This document shows, one piece after another, positions 17,746-25,948 of a DNA stretch of 64,000 bases; position 1 is the stretch's first letter, and each line of letters begins with the position of its first letter. The notes under the pieces were generated by a model, which made no database searches, was not told the DNA's origin, and was given only the letters and a program-made list of their open reading frames with translations. This stretch comes from Paludibacter sp. (GTDB lineage: Bacteria > Bacteroidota > Bacteroidia > Bacteroidales > Paludibacteraceae), in assembly GCA_028692715.1 (NCBI GenBank), contig JAQUWU010000015.1, positions 1 through 64,000 on the forward strand, given 5' to 3'. The translations under genes and the position numbers were made by a program.

Positions 17746-18993
17746 TCAAACTAATTTATGTATTACCAATCCCGATCTAAGTTTTGGTTCGAACCAAGTA
17801 GTTTTTGGAGGCATAATATTCCCTGAATCGGCAATGTCAATGAGCTGTTTCATCGATACAGGATAAAGAGCAAGAGCAATTCGCATCTCGCCGCTATCAA
17901 CTCGTTTTTGTAATTCACCAAGTCCACGAATACCTCCAATGAAATCAATTCGTTTATCGCTTCTAAGGTCTTTAATGCCTAAAATTCTATCCAAAATCAG
18001 ATTTGATGAAATAGTTACATCCAAGACAGCAATAGGATCATTATCATTATATGTTCCGGCTTTAGCAGTCAATGAATACCAATTACCCGACAGATACAAC
18101 GAAAAATTATGTAATTTATTTGGTTTGTAAATTTCTATTCCCTGTTTTTTTACATCAAAGTTCTCCTTTAGTTTTGTAAGGAACTCTTCATCAGTCAAAT
18201 TATTCAGGTCTTTCACCACACGATTATAATCAATAATATTTAATTGATTATCAGGAAAACAAACAGCCATAAAGAAGTTATATTCTTCATTGCCTGTATG
18301 ATGAGGGTTTGCTTTTTGTTTTTCCAATCCCACTAATGCTGCCGCTGCACTACGGTGATGACCATCAGCAATATAAAGGGAAGGAATGGTAGTGAAAATT
18401 TCTGTAATTCTCGCAATTGTTTCTGCATTATCAATGGTCCAAAAATGATGACCAAAACCATCACCGGAAGCAATAAAATCATAGATTGGTTTATTTTTAA
18501 TGATATCAGCAACAATAGCATCCAATTCATCATGATGTGGATAAGCAAAAAATACCGGTTCGATGTTCGCATTATTAACCCGAACATGTTTCATTCTGTC
18601 TTCTTCCTTGTCACGACGGGTTAATTCATGCTTTTTAATATTTTCTTTCACATAATCTTCAACATTTGCACAAACTACCAGTCCATATTGAGTTTTACCG
18701 TTCATGGTTTGAGCGTAAACATAGTATTTCTCCACATCATCTTGTAGCAACCAGCCTTCCTGTTGGAATTTAGCAAAATTTTCGGCGGCCTTATTGTACA
18801 CTTTTTCCTCGTGTTCGTCCGTACCCGGAGCAAAATCTATTTCAGGTTTAATAATATGATATAATGACATCGGATTTCCTTCTGCTTCCACACGGGCTTC
18901 TTGCGAATTCAATACATCATAGGGGCGAGAAGCAACTTTTTCAACTAAATTCTGAGGAGGACGAATACCTTTAAACGGTTTAATAATAGCCAT
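17746..18993 (-). CDS. DUF1015 family protein
   Basis: A 415-residue DUF1015 protein, from the ATG at 18993 (MAIIKPFKGIRPP is the conserved family start). A longer frame reaches 19110, but a -7 box TACATTTG at 19036-19029 puts the transcript start near 19022, so the shorter start is right. Conserved stretches include VASRPYDVLNSQEARVEAEGNP (about 19-40), IADGHHRSAAA (about 200) and NRVVKDLN (about 245). The IADGHHR motif suggests a catalytic or metal site, but the activity is not established. In Bacteroidetes the family often neighbours serine-biosynthesis genes; none is present here. Confidence 0.85.
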   Translation of the reverse strand: MAIIKPFKGIRPPQNLVEKVASRPYDVLNSQEARVEAEGNPMSLYHIIKPEIDFAPGTDEHEEKVYNKAAENFAKFQQEGWLLQDDVEKYYVYAQTMNGKTQYGLVVCANVEDYVKENIKKHELTRRDKEEDRMKHVRVNNANIEPVFFAYPHHDELDAIVADIIKNKPIYDFIASGDGFGHHFWTIDNAETIARITEIFTTIPSLYIADGHHRSAAAALVGLEKQKANPHHTGNEEYNFFMAVCFPDNQLNIIDYNRVVKDLNNLTDEEFLTKLKENFDVKKQGIEIYKPNKLHNFSLYLSGNWYSLTAKAGTYNDNDPIAVLDVTISSNLILDRILGIKDLRSDKRIDFIGGIRGLGELQKRVDSGEMRIALALYPVSMKQLIDIADSGNIMPPKTTWFEPKLRSGLVIHKLV

Positions 18994-19028
18994 AACAATG
19001 AGTTTAATTATTTGTTTTTTTGAAGACA

Positions 19029-19036
19029 CAAATGTA
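19029..19036 (-). promoter_or_regulatory. -7 box TACATTTG of the DUF1015 gene
   Basis: A TAnnTTTG match on the minus strand, 36 bases before the ATG at 18993. It decides the start codon, because the longer frame would begin upstream of the transcript. Confidence 0.55.
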
Positions 19037-19128
19037 CGAAAAAGTTTGTAAAAAAAGAAAGTAAAGACCTGTACTGAAATTTGTATATTTTGTTGTAGCT
19101 TTTTATGCAAAGCTCAATCGTTTTTTTA

Positions 19129-19136
19129 TATATTTG
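19129..19136 (+). promoter_or_regulatory. -7 box TATATTTG of the lipocalin gene
   Basis: A TAnnTTTG match 38 bases before the lipocalin ATG. With the DUF1015 promoter it forms a compact divergent promoter region of about 180 bases. Confidence 0.5.
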
Positions 19137-19174
19137 TAGAAAAATAAAAGGACAAATCTTTAAACATCCTCAAT

Positions 19175-19696
19175 ATGAAAACAAAAAATCTGATTACTTT
19201 CATTATCTTAATGGTATTTACTTCTTGTTCTTCAATTCCCAAAGGAGCAGTAGCTGTTCGTAATTTTGAAAAGGAAAAGTATCTTGGGAAATGGTACGAG
19301 ATTGCTCGTTTTGATTTTAGATTTGAAAGAGACTTAAACAATACCACCGCCAAATATTCGATTAATACTGATGGAAGTATAAAAGTATTGAATCGCGGTT
19401 TTAATACAAAGAAAAACGAATGGTCAGAGGCTATTGGAAAAGCTAAATTTGTGGGTGATCCGACAATTGCTATGCTAAAAGTGTCTTTTTTTGGTCCGTT
19501 CTATGCCGGTTACAATGTAATTGCGCTGGACAAAGATTATAAATATGCTTTAGTGGCCGGTTCAAGTTTAAAGTATTTATGGATACTTTCACGCGAAAAA
19601 ACCTTACCGGAAAATATAAAAAAAGAGTATCTGGAAATTGCCGAGAAGATTGGGTTCAATACATCCGATTTATTGTGGATTGAACATGGCAAATAA
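19175..19696 (+). CDS. blc: Outer-membrane lipocalin (Blc-like)
   Basis: A 173-residue lipoprotein with a lipobox at about C18 (VFTSCSS). The lipocalin first motif is YLGKWYEIARFDFRFERDL (about 40-58). KYSINTDGSIKVLNRGF and ALVAGSSLKYLWILSRE follow as later strands (the third motif includes the SRE). Bacterial lipocalins bind lysophospholipids and are attached to the outer membrane; a maintenance role under stress is known for E. coli Blc. It is followed 12 bases later by the DUF4943 lipoprotein gene, so the two are likely one operon. Confidence 0.92.
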   Translation: MKTKNLITFIILMVFTSCSSIPKGAVAVRNFEKEKYLGKWYEIARFDFRFERDLNNTTAKYSINTDGSIKVLNRGFNTKKNEWSEAIGKAKFVGDPTIAMLKVSFFGPFYAGYNVIALDKDYKYALVAGSSLKYLWILSREKTLPENIKKEYLEIAEKIGFNTSDLLWIEHGK

Positions 19697-19708
19697 TATT
19701 TAACCGGC

Positions 19709-20221
19709 ATGAAAACTGCGAAATTCTCCATTCTATTAATTTTAATTATATTAATAGGATCAGCCTGTCAAAACGAAGATTTTAGCAAAAAAAATCCTGA
19801 TGTAGATCAGTTTGTGAGTATTTTGAAAAGTGGGGATTATTTTGAAAAAGTTGGTTTTGAATTACCTGATTTCAAAGAAAAGGATATTAATAGACTACTC
19901 TTTTATATAAAAGATACTACTATTCTCAATCAATTTCCGACGAATCCCGTATCTTCAAAATTGACGCTGCCTAAAATACTTTGCGAATGTATTTTCTGGA
20001 CAATTGATGGTATCAGGCTTGGCACAAAATACCCTTCGCTCGAACCTTGTTTAATTGATACCACAACCTATTCCATTGAAACCGGGTATTCAAGAATATC
20101 AACCTCGGAATTATTGGAAATATCCATTTTGTATATAAACTGGTACACTGATTATAAGAAAAATCCAACTCGGACGATAAAACAAAAAAATATTTTTGAA
20201 AACACGCCTTATAGGTGGTAA
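19709..20221 (+). CDS. DUF4943-like lipoprotein
   Basis: A 170-residue protein with a lipoprotein signal (ILIGSACQ, C20). The DVDQFVSILKSGDYF segment, followed by PVSSKLTLPKILCECIFWTIDGIRLGTKYPSLEPCLID, matches my memory of the Bacteroidales DUF4943 family of short lipoproteins. Several aromatic and acidic residues recur, but no catalytic motif is visible and the function is unknown. It lies between the lipocalin gene and a dehydrogenase gene on the same strand with short gaps (12 and 22 bases). Confidence 0.7.
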   Translation: MKTAKFSILLILIILIGSACQNEDFSKKNPDVDQFVSILKSGDYFEKVGFELPDFKEKDINRLLFYIKDTTILNQFPTNPVSSKLTLPKILCECIFWTIDGIRLGTKYPSLEPCLIDTTTYSIETGYSRISTSELLEISILYINWYTDYKKNPTRTIKQKNIFENTPYRW

Positions 20222-20243
20222 AATCATATTTATAATAAAAACT

Positions 20244-21245
20244 ATGCAAATTTCTCACGAAACCATGCAGGATGTGCTCAACAAACTGTTTGTTAAATAT
20301 AAATTTTCCGAAAACAAGGCAAATCAACTTGCCAAGACTTTTACTGATAATACATTAGACGGGGTAAATTCGCATGGAATTAATCGTGTTATCCCTTTTA
20401 TTGAATCTGTTGTTAGTGGTTTTATCGAAATTGATGCTGAAGCAGAAAAAGTTGAATCGTTTGGAAATATAGAACGGTGGGATGGAAATTTTGGTCCCGG
20501 AATAATCAATGCAACGAAATGTACAAACAGAGCAATTGAACTGGCAAAACTTCATGGAATGGGATTGGTAGCATTGCGAAATACCAATCATTGGATGCGT
20601 GGAGGTACCTATGGTTGGCAAGCAGCGGATGCTGGTTGTATTTCTATCATTTTTACGAATACAAAACCAAATATGCCTCCATGGGGTGGAAAAGACAACC
20701 GAATTGGGAATAATCCATTTATAATATCCATACCCAGAGAACAAGGACATATTGTTTTAGATATGGCAATTTCTCAGTTTTCATTTGGAAAAATCAATGA
20801 ATATAAATTAAAAGGCGAAAAATTACCGCATTTCGGAGGTTGGGATGACAATAACGAATTGACGCAAGATCCTGAAGAAATTATGATGAATGAGCGTGGA
20901 TTACCTATTGGGTATTGGAAAGGTTCAGCTCTTTCAATTGTATTGGATATGTTGGCGACCATATTATCGGCAGGAGACTCCACTTATAAAATTGGCATGA
21001 AAGAAGCTGAAACAGGAATTTCTCAGGTGTTTTTGTGTATCTATCCCGAAATATTTAACGATAAAAAATTACAGGAAAAATTCATCAACGAAATTATTGA
21101 TTATACACACAATGTAGAACCCTTACATAAAGGCGATGCAACTTACTTTCCAGGTGAAAAAACGGCACAAACCAGAACTCGGAATTTGAAAAATGGTATT
21201 CCTGTAAATGATACAGTTTGGCAAAACATACTTGAATTAATGTGA
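20244..21245 (+). CDS. yiaK: 2,3-diketo-L-gulonate reductase (YiaK-like Ldh family)
   Basis: A 333-residue member of the malate/L-lactate dehydrogenase (LDH2) superfamily, from the ATG at 20244; an upstream in-frame ATG at 20196 falls inside the DUF4943 gene and adds a non-family extension. NTLDGVNSHGINRVIPFIE (about 33-51), LVALRNTNHWMRGGTYGWQAADAG (about 110-133) and GYWKGSALSIVLDM (about 232) closely match E. coli YiaK, which reduces 2,3-diketo-L-gulonate with NADH. No other ascorbate- or gulonate-pathway gene is nearby, so the physiological substrate is less certain than the family. Confidence 0.85.
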   Translation: MQISHETMQDVLNKLFVKYKFSENKANQLAKTFTDNTLDGVNSHGINRVIPFIESVVSGFIEIDAEAEKVESFGNIERWDGNFGPGIINATKCTNRAIELAKLHGMGLVALRNTNHWMRGGTYGWQAADAGCISIIFTNTKPNMPPWGGKDNRIGNNPFIISIPREQGHIVLDMAISQFSFGKINEYKLKGEKLPHFGGWDDNNELTQDPEEIMMNERGLPIGYWKGSALSIVLDMLATILSAGDSTYKIGMKEAETGISQVFLCIYPEIFNDKKLQEKFINEIIDYTHNVEPLHKGDATYFPGEKTAQTRTRNLKNGIPVNDTVWQNILELM

Positions 21246-21669
21246 TAAGTAATTTATAATATTTATTAATACATTTCCCCATATTGACTATAACTAGGGA
21301 CTTCTTAAAATTACTCAAAATACATGAAATAAAATCATTACATATCTTATGTTTTGATTCAGGTGCAAGTAATTTACATAGAAAAACTTAATTCCATTGC
21401 AGATCATATTTCGGTGTGCTGCACCTTATGAAAGCCACAGAGTGGCGAATTGAAAATCGGCGTAGCCAAATCTAATTTCATCTTTATTTTGTTAGCAAGT
21501 TTTTCAGCAGACTCTAACTTGGGACAAGCGACTTCCCAGTCGTTTGAGTTGTTATCAAGCGACTTCTCAGTCGCTTGTCCCCTGTTATCTTTCATTATCA
21601 AAAACATATCATTTTTTATTCCAGAGCACTTAATAAATAAAATTAAACTAATTATTTAAAGAATAAAAA
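21246..21669. repeat. Cluster of small palindromes (REP-like), no gene seen
   Basis: The space between yiaK and the CotH gene holds a string of short hairpins. They are GGTG-TGCTG-CACC (about 21413-21425), GCCAC-AGA-GTGGC (21434-21446), and two units with CGACT-tccc/tctc-AGTCG cores inside a 13-bp inverted repeat (21521-21533 with 21569-21581, GGGACAAGCGACT). Two overlapping 67-69-codon frames on opposite strands cover the same bases and look accidental. The pattern resembles palindromic intergenic repeats common in this phylum. Confidence 0.6.
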
Positions 21670-23856
21670 CTAATTTTTAATTAATTTTTGAGTTAACATC
21701 TCATTATTTGTCAATTTCACAGTTACCAGATACTCTCCCCTATTCAAATTATCTACATCAATTGAAATCTTAGAACTGTTGCCAACTTTTAATGACCTAA
21801 TTTGTTGACCACTCAAGTCATAGATTTCGACCGATTGTATATTTTTATCTGACTCTACATACAAGGTTGAAGTTACAGGATTTGGAAATATCCTAAAAAC
21901 AGTTTGTTTTAAATTTATATTCGCTGTATTGATTATTCTATGACCCACCATATTCGTATCTAACCAATTCATCCTGGTTTGTATCCAATTTTTAAACTTC
22001 TGAATTTCTCCTTCAAAAGTTGTAGGTTGCGTTCCCAACTCATTTGTACCCACATTAAGTCCCAACGTTGACCATTTGGTATAATGTCTTGCTTGTGCTT
22101 CGGCAAGTAAAGTTGCAATAGAATCGATAAAATGATTATTCCGACTATCGCTCATTATTGAATTTCTTAATTCATAATAGCGTGCATTTATAGCATTTGC
22201 AAAAACAGTATCTTGCAACATCCTTACTTCCCAACTTGGTGGAACCGGTCTCGGATTACATTCGTTTAGTAAATAAGACCATCCCGAGCCATCTGTACTA
22301 TTACTATGAACACAGGTTGTATTTATGTTTTTGTAGGCCCAATCGTAATCCCATACAGGACCCGAATACACTTTACTATCAATGCTGTCTCTATCTTTAT
22401 AAAAATACCGGCTTTTTTTATAAGCATCAGGATTGCGGGTTATCTCACCGATAATAAAATAATCGATAAAAGAAGCTTCGTCAAGATATGCTCTGAAACC
22501 GGTAGATGGATTTGCAAAATCATCGCTATAAAGTACCGTTTCCAAACCGTATATATAATCTTTCAGATATTCTTTTTGAGGTTCGGTGATGTCTTCCGGC
22601 TTCGGATCGTGATAAACAAAATAGACAGATGAACCCGGCTTATTAACAGGCGAATAGCTACTTAACCAGTTATTTCCGGTTTCGGTATAATCTGTCTTAA
22701 AAATATAACCACCGGTAACATTATTTCCAGTAGAATCAGATGTTGTAATATCAGCAATATTGACCCTGTCATCGTCTTGTTTAATTTTTTCGGAAAAAAG
22801 AAAAATCCCCTGATATTCATCATTTACAATTACCTCGCAATGTTTTAAGCGTGGAGCATAATGTCCCATTTGTTTAAATAAATCGAATGCAAAACTATTA
22901 CGGGCAAAAACTTTATCGTTGTAATTGGCAGTCAATATCCAATCGTTTTCTTTTGGCATTCCCAAAACTTTTGTATTAAAATTATTGCCAATAGAATCTC
23001 TTGTTTCTAAACCATAGGATTTTTGAGGAAAGTTTTGAGAATATGAACCTCTGTATTCAATTCCTATATTGCAAACAAAATCAGGTTTTGAAGTTAAAAG
23101 GTAATTTCGAACGCTATCATTAAAAATCGTCATTATAGCATTCACTTTTGGTTCATCAACTATGGTAGCTCCAAAGTCAGTTGTAATATTTATAACGGGC
23201 AAATTAGACGAATCGAAAACAAAAGGAGCTTTAAACCACGCAGGAGTTGACCTGTAATAAGTTGTGGAATTATTAATCAGAAAAGACAAAAATACATTGG
23301 AACTCATATCCGAAGAGGTTTCTGAACTGTTATGCACTTGAACAGATAAGACATTTTTACCTTTTAAAATGCATTTGGAAAGCAACTTTTTATTTATAGA
23401 AAACGATTCTGGTGTTCCACCGCTGTACATTTGTGCTTCGTGGTTTGTACCTAAAGTATTGTAAGTCGGATAATTTCCTGTTATACCTACTCTGGCAATT
23501 TCAATTCCATTCAAATAAGCTACAAAAGCGTCATCGTAATCTATATTCAATAATGCAGAACTTAATACCGTAGTATCTGTAACATTAAAACTGATACGCA
23601 AAAAAACAGAAGTACAGACTTCAATAATTGTATTATCATCATTATCTCCATTACCAATTCCACCTTTACCACTCAACCAACTACTGTCATCAAAGGTTGA
23701 ACTTCGCCAATCGGTTGGTGGCTCGGTTGTTCCAACAAAATAACGCCAGGTATCAGTATTAAAAATTGCTGTTTCCCAATGACTTTCAGATTTTATAGTA
23801 AAGCTAAAAAAAACAAGACTTAAAGCAGTAAAAATGAATTTGAAATATAGTTGCAT
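21670..23856 (-). CDS. Secreted CotH-kinase-family protein with T9SS tail
   Basis: A 728-residue protein. Signal peptide residues 1-23. Residues about 25-190 form a beta-sandwich (WRYFVGTTEPPTDWRSSTFDDSSW, a galactose-binding-like fold). The CotH kinase-like domain spans about 230-600: LPVINITTDF, YRGSYSQNFPQKSYGLE, HCEVIVNDEYQGIFLFSEKIKQDDDRVNI (near 342) and GPVWDYDWAYKN (near 507) are its conserved blocks. The end (about 650-728; FRIFPNPVTSTLYVES ... GEYLVTVKL) is a typical T9SS type A sorting domain. CotH proteins are atypical kinases that phosphorylate secreted proteins; here it would act at or outside the cell surface. A -7 box at 23899-23906 precedes it. Confidence 0.9.
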   Translation of the reverse strand: MQLYFKFIFTALSLVFFSFTIKSESHWETAIFNTDTWRYFVGTTEPPTDWRSSTFDDSSWLSGKGGIGNGDNDDNTIIEVCTSVFLRISFNVTDTTVLSSALLNIDYDDAFVAYLNGIEIARVGITGNYPTYNTLGTNHEAQMYSGGTPESFSINKKLLSKCILKGKNVLSVQVHNSSETSSDMSSNVFLSFLINNSTTYYRSTPAWFKAPFVFDSSNLPVINITTDFGATIVDEPKVNAIMTIFNDSVRNYLLTSKPDFVCNIGIEYRGSYSQNFPQKSYGLETRDSIGNNFNTKVLGMPKENDWILTANYNDKVFARNSFAFDLFKQMGHYAPRLKHCEVIVNDEYQGIFLFSEKIKQDDDRVNIADITTSDSTGNNVTGGYIFKTDYTETGNNWLSSYSPVNKPGSSVYFVYHDPKPEDITEPQKEYLKDYIYGLETVLYSDDFANPSTGFRAYLDEASFIDYFIIGEITRNPDAYKKSRYFYKDRDSIDSKVYSGPVWDYDWAYKNINTTCVHSNSTDGSGWSYLLNECNPRPVPPSWEVRMLQDTVFANAINARYYELRNSIMSDSRNNHFIDSIATLLAEAQARHYTKWSTLGLNVGTNELGTQPTTFEGEIQKFKNWIQTRMNWLDTNMVGHRIINTANINLKQTVFRIFPNPVTSTLYVESDKNIQSVEIYDLSGQQIRSLKVGNSSKISIDVDNLNRGEYLVTVKLTNNEMLTQKLIKN

Positions 23857-23898
23857 AAAAAATATAGTTGTTTATTTTCTGATTAAATGTAAGGAACA

Positions 23899-23906
23899 CA
23901 AAAATA
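23899..23906 (-). promoter_or_regulatory. -7 box TATTTTTG of the CotH gene
   Basis: TAnnTTTG match on the minus strand, 43 bases before the ATG at 23856. Confidence 0.45.
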
Positions 23907-24054
23907 CATTTATTTTTTTTTATATTTTATACAGATATACTAATTAAGTAAACATATGAATTATAATCCATTTATTTTTATAATTATACATGATTAAATC
24001 GTCAGAAATCTAATTCGATAAAAAACTTCTATCAAATATTTCGTACAGAATACA

Positions 24055-24062
24055 TATCTTTG
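24055..24062 (+). promoter_or_regulatory. -7 box TATCTTTG of the GH53 gene
   Basis: TAnnTTTG match 65 bases upstream of the ATG at 24128; no clear -33 element. Confidence 0.5.
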
Positions 24063-24127
24063 TCTACACCTGAATTTGTCATGTAGGGAGAAAAAATAAT
24101 CAGTTACTTTCTTAACAAATTATCTAT

Positions 24128-25384
24128 ATGAAAAATCGCATTTCAATTTTAACGATATTGTTCTTTATCTCAATTAAAAGCATTGCAGTTCAACCCTTTG
24201 CAAACGGAGCAGACGTAAGTTGGCTGCCTCAAATGGAAGCAACAGGTTATGTTTTTAAAAATGATAATGGTGTTTCTGAAGATTGCCTAAAAATTTTGAA
24301 AGATAAAGGAATAAATTCGATACGATTGCGAACTTTTGTTAATCCGTCAACTAATCGTACTAGCGGACATTGCAGTAAAGACGAAACAGTAGCAATGGCA
24401 GTTCGTGCTCAACAAATGGGCATGCGCATAATGATTGACTTTCATTACAGTGATACTTGGGCCGATCCTGCACATCAGGCAAAACCAGCAGCTTGGGTTG
24501 GTCACTCATTTACTGAATTGCTTGATGATGTTTACAACTACACTTTCGATGTAATGAATGCCCTAAAAACTGCCGGGGTTACTCCCGAATGGGTTCAGGT
24601 GGGCAATGAAATCCCAAGTGGAATGATTTATCCCGAGGGGAGCAATGAAAGTAGTTGGACTCAACTTATTCAAGTGATAAACAAAGGTTATGATGCAATT
24701 AAAACAGTTAGCTCGACCTCAAAAGTTATTTTGCATGTCGACCAAGGAAATGATAACAGTCGGTTTCGATGGTGGTTCGACAATGCAAAAAACGGTGCTG
24801 CAAAGTATGATATAATCGGAATGTCTTATTATCCATATTGGCTTAGCGGAAGTCCAAATTTCACTCTTTCTATTAACGATTTAGGCAATAATTTAAATGA
24901 TATGGTTTCCCGTTATGGCAAAGAAGTGATGGTGGTGGAAATTGGTGGTGTTGATACAGAAGCACAAAACACCTTCGATATGCTGACTGCCGTAATTGCT
25001 AAAGTAAAAGCGGTACCCAATAGTAAAGGTTTAGGAGTTTTCTATTGGGAACCGGAAGGAGCAAAAAGCTGGAGCGGATATTCGTTAAGTGCATGGGGAA
25101 ACAATGGACAACCAACCATTGCAATGAATGCATTTAATAATCTAACTGCAAATTATACTCCCAATGAATCTTCGGTAAAATTGTTTCTGAACAGACAAAA
25201 TAGCGAGTTGGAATTTTCAGTTATTTGTTCAAAAATTGAAATTTTAAATCTAAATGGAATGATACTCGATTCAATAACTAACTCAAATTCAATCAATATA
25301 CAGCAATTACCAAAAGGGTCTTACTTAATCAGAACTTTTGGAGAGAAATCAAAGGATGTATCCATTTTTAAATTTATTTCATAG
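24128..25384 (+). CDS. GH53 arabinogalactan endo-beta-1,4-galactanase, secreted
   Basis: A 418-residue enzyme with signal peptide (about 1-21). The GH53 domain covers about 24-345. It starts FANGADVSWLPQMEATGY, includes INSIRLRTFVNP (about 61), the acid/base Glu161 in VQVGNEIPSG and the nucleophile Glu271 in VVEIGG. It hydrolyses beta-1,4-galactan side chains of pectin. Residues about 350-418 form a short T9SS-type sorting tail (KIEILNLNGMILDS ... GSYLIRTFGEKS), so the enzyme should be surface-anchored or released. It is the only plant-polysaccharide enzyme in the window; no SusC/D pair accompanies it. Confidence 0.93.
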   Translation: MKNRISILTILFFISIKSIAVQPFANGADVSWLPQMEATGYVFKNDNGVSEDCLKILKDKGINSIRLRTFVNPSTNRTSGHCSKDETVAMAVRAQQMGMRIMIDFHYSDTWADPAHQAKPAAWVGHSFTELLDDVYNYTFDVMNALKTAGVTPEWVQVGNEIPSGMIYPEGSNESSWTQLIQVINKGYDAIKTVSSTSKVILHVDQGNDNSRFRWWFDNAKNGAAKYDIIGMSYYPYWLSGSPNFTLSINDLGNNLNDMVSRYGKEVMVVEIGGVDTEAQNTFDMLTAVIAKVKAVPNSKGLGVFYWEPEGAKSWSGYSLSAWGNNGQPTIAMNAFNNLTANYTPNESSVKLFLNRQNSELEFSVICSKIEILNLNGMILDSITNSNSINIQQLPKGSYLIRTFGEKSKDVSIFKFIS

Positions 25385-25948
25385 AAAGATATTTCCAAAA
25401 TCGATTGTTGGCTTAGCACTTTTAACCCTTCGCTACAAATTTATTTATATTACTGAACAACAAGAATATAAGTTATATATTTCGAGACTTTATTTTTTTT
25501 GTGTCTTAATATTCTTGCAAATTGTACCTGCTAATTTATCGGTAAAGAAAAAACTTTACAGTTTCCCATCCGATTCACAGATTGTTCCATTGGCAAACCC
25601 GGGTTTACGTGACAAGTTTTGTGTTTTTGCGTAAAAAAGATATTGTATAACGAGACATTGTATTTTAAAATATTGATATTAAATATCTCAACTTAGTTTA
25701 TTGCACCAAAATTCACTCATTTGCAAATCATAAAAATTAGTATTTGTATCTCAGTGACTTTGGATGATTTTATATTTACTAAAATTATATTTACTAACTT
25801 TTAGTTTGTTATCAATACAAATAAAAAATTAATATAAAAATCAGAAAAAACTTATCAAAAATAAAATATCTTTGCATACTACTAAGTTTAAAATAAGACA
25901 TTAAAGATTAAAAAAAATTGTTACTCTTACATATTACAATAAGATTTT
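25385..25948. other. 564-base intergenic region with ccsBA promoter
   Basis: No supported gene. A 98-codon open frame (25338-25634) overlaps the end of the GH53 gene and has an atypical composition, so I treat it as chance. TATCTTTG at 25867-25874 is a TAnnTTTG box 74 bases upstream of the cytochrome c maturation gene and its likely promoter. Confidence 0.5.

Noticed and set aside
20355-20750. 131-codon antisense frame in the YiaK-like gene
   Set aside because: The opposite strand encodes a clear LDH2-family enzyme; the antisense frame has no features of its own.
21404-21659. Overlapping small frames on both strands (67 and 69 codons)
   Set aside because: Both are covered by palindromic repeats, which create mirror frames on the two strands; neither resembles a protein family.
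25338-25634. 98-codon plus-strand open frame after the GH53 gene
   Set aside because: It overlaps the end of the GH53 gene, has no recognisable family or promoter and looks like random AT-rich coding.
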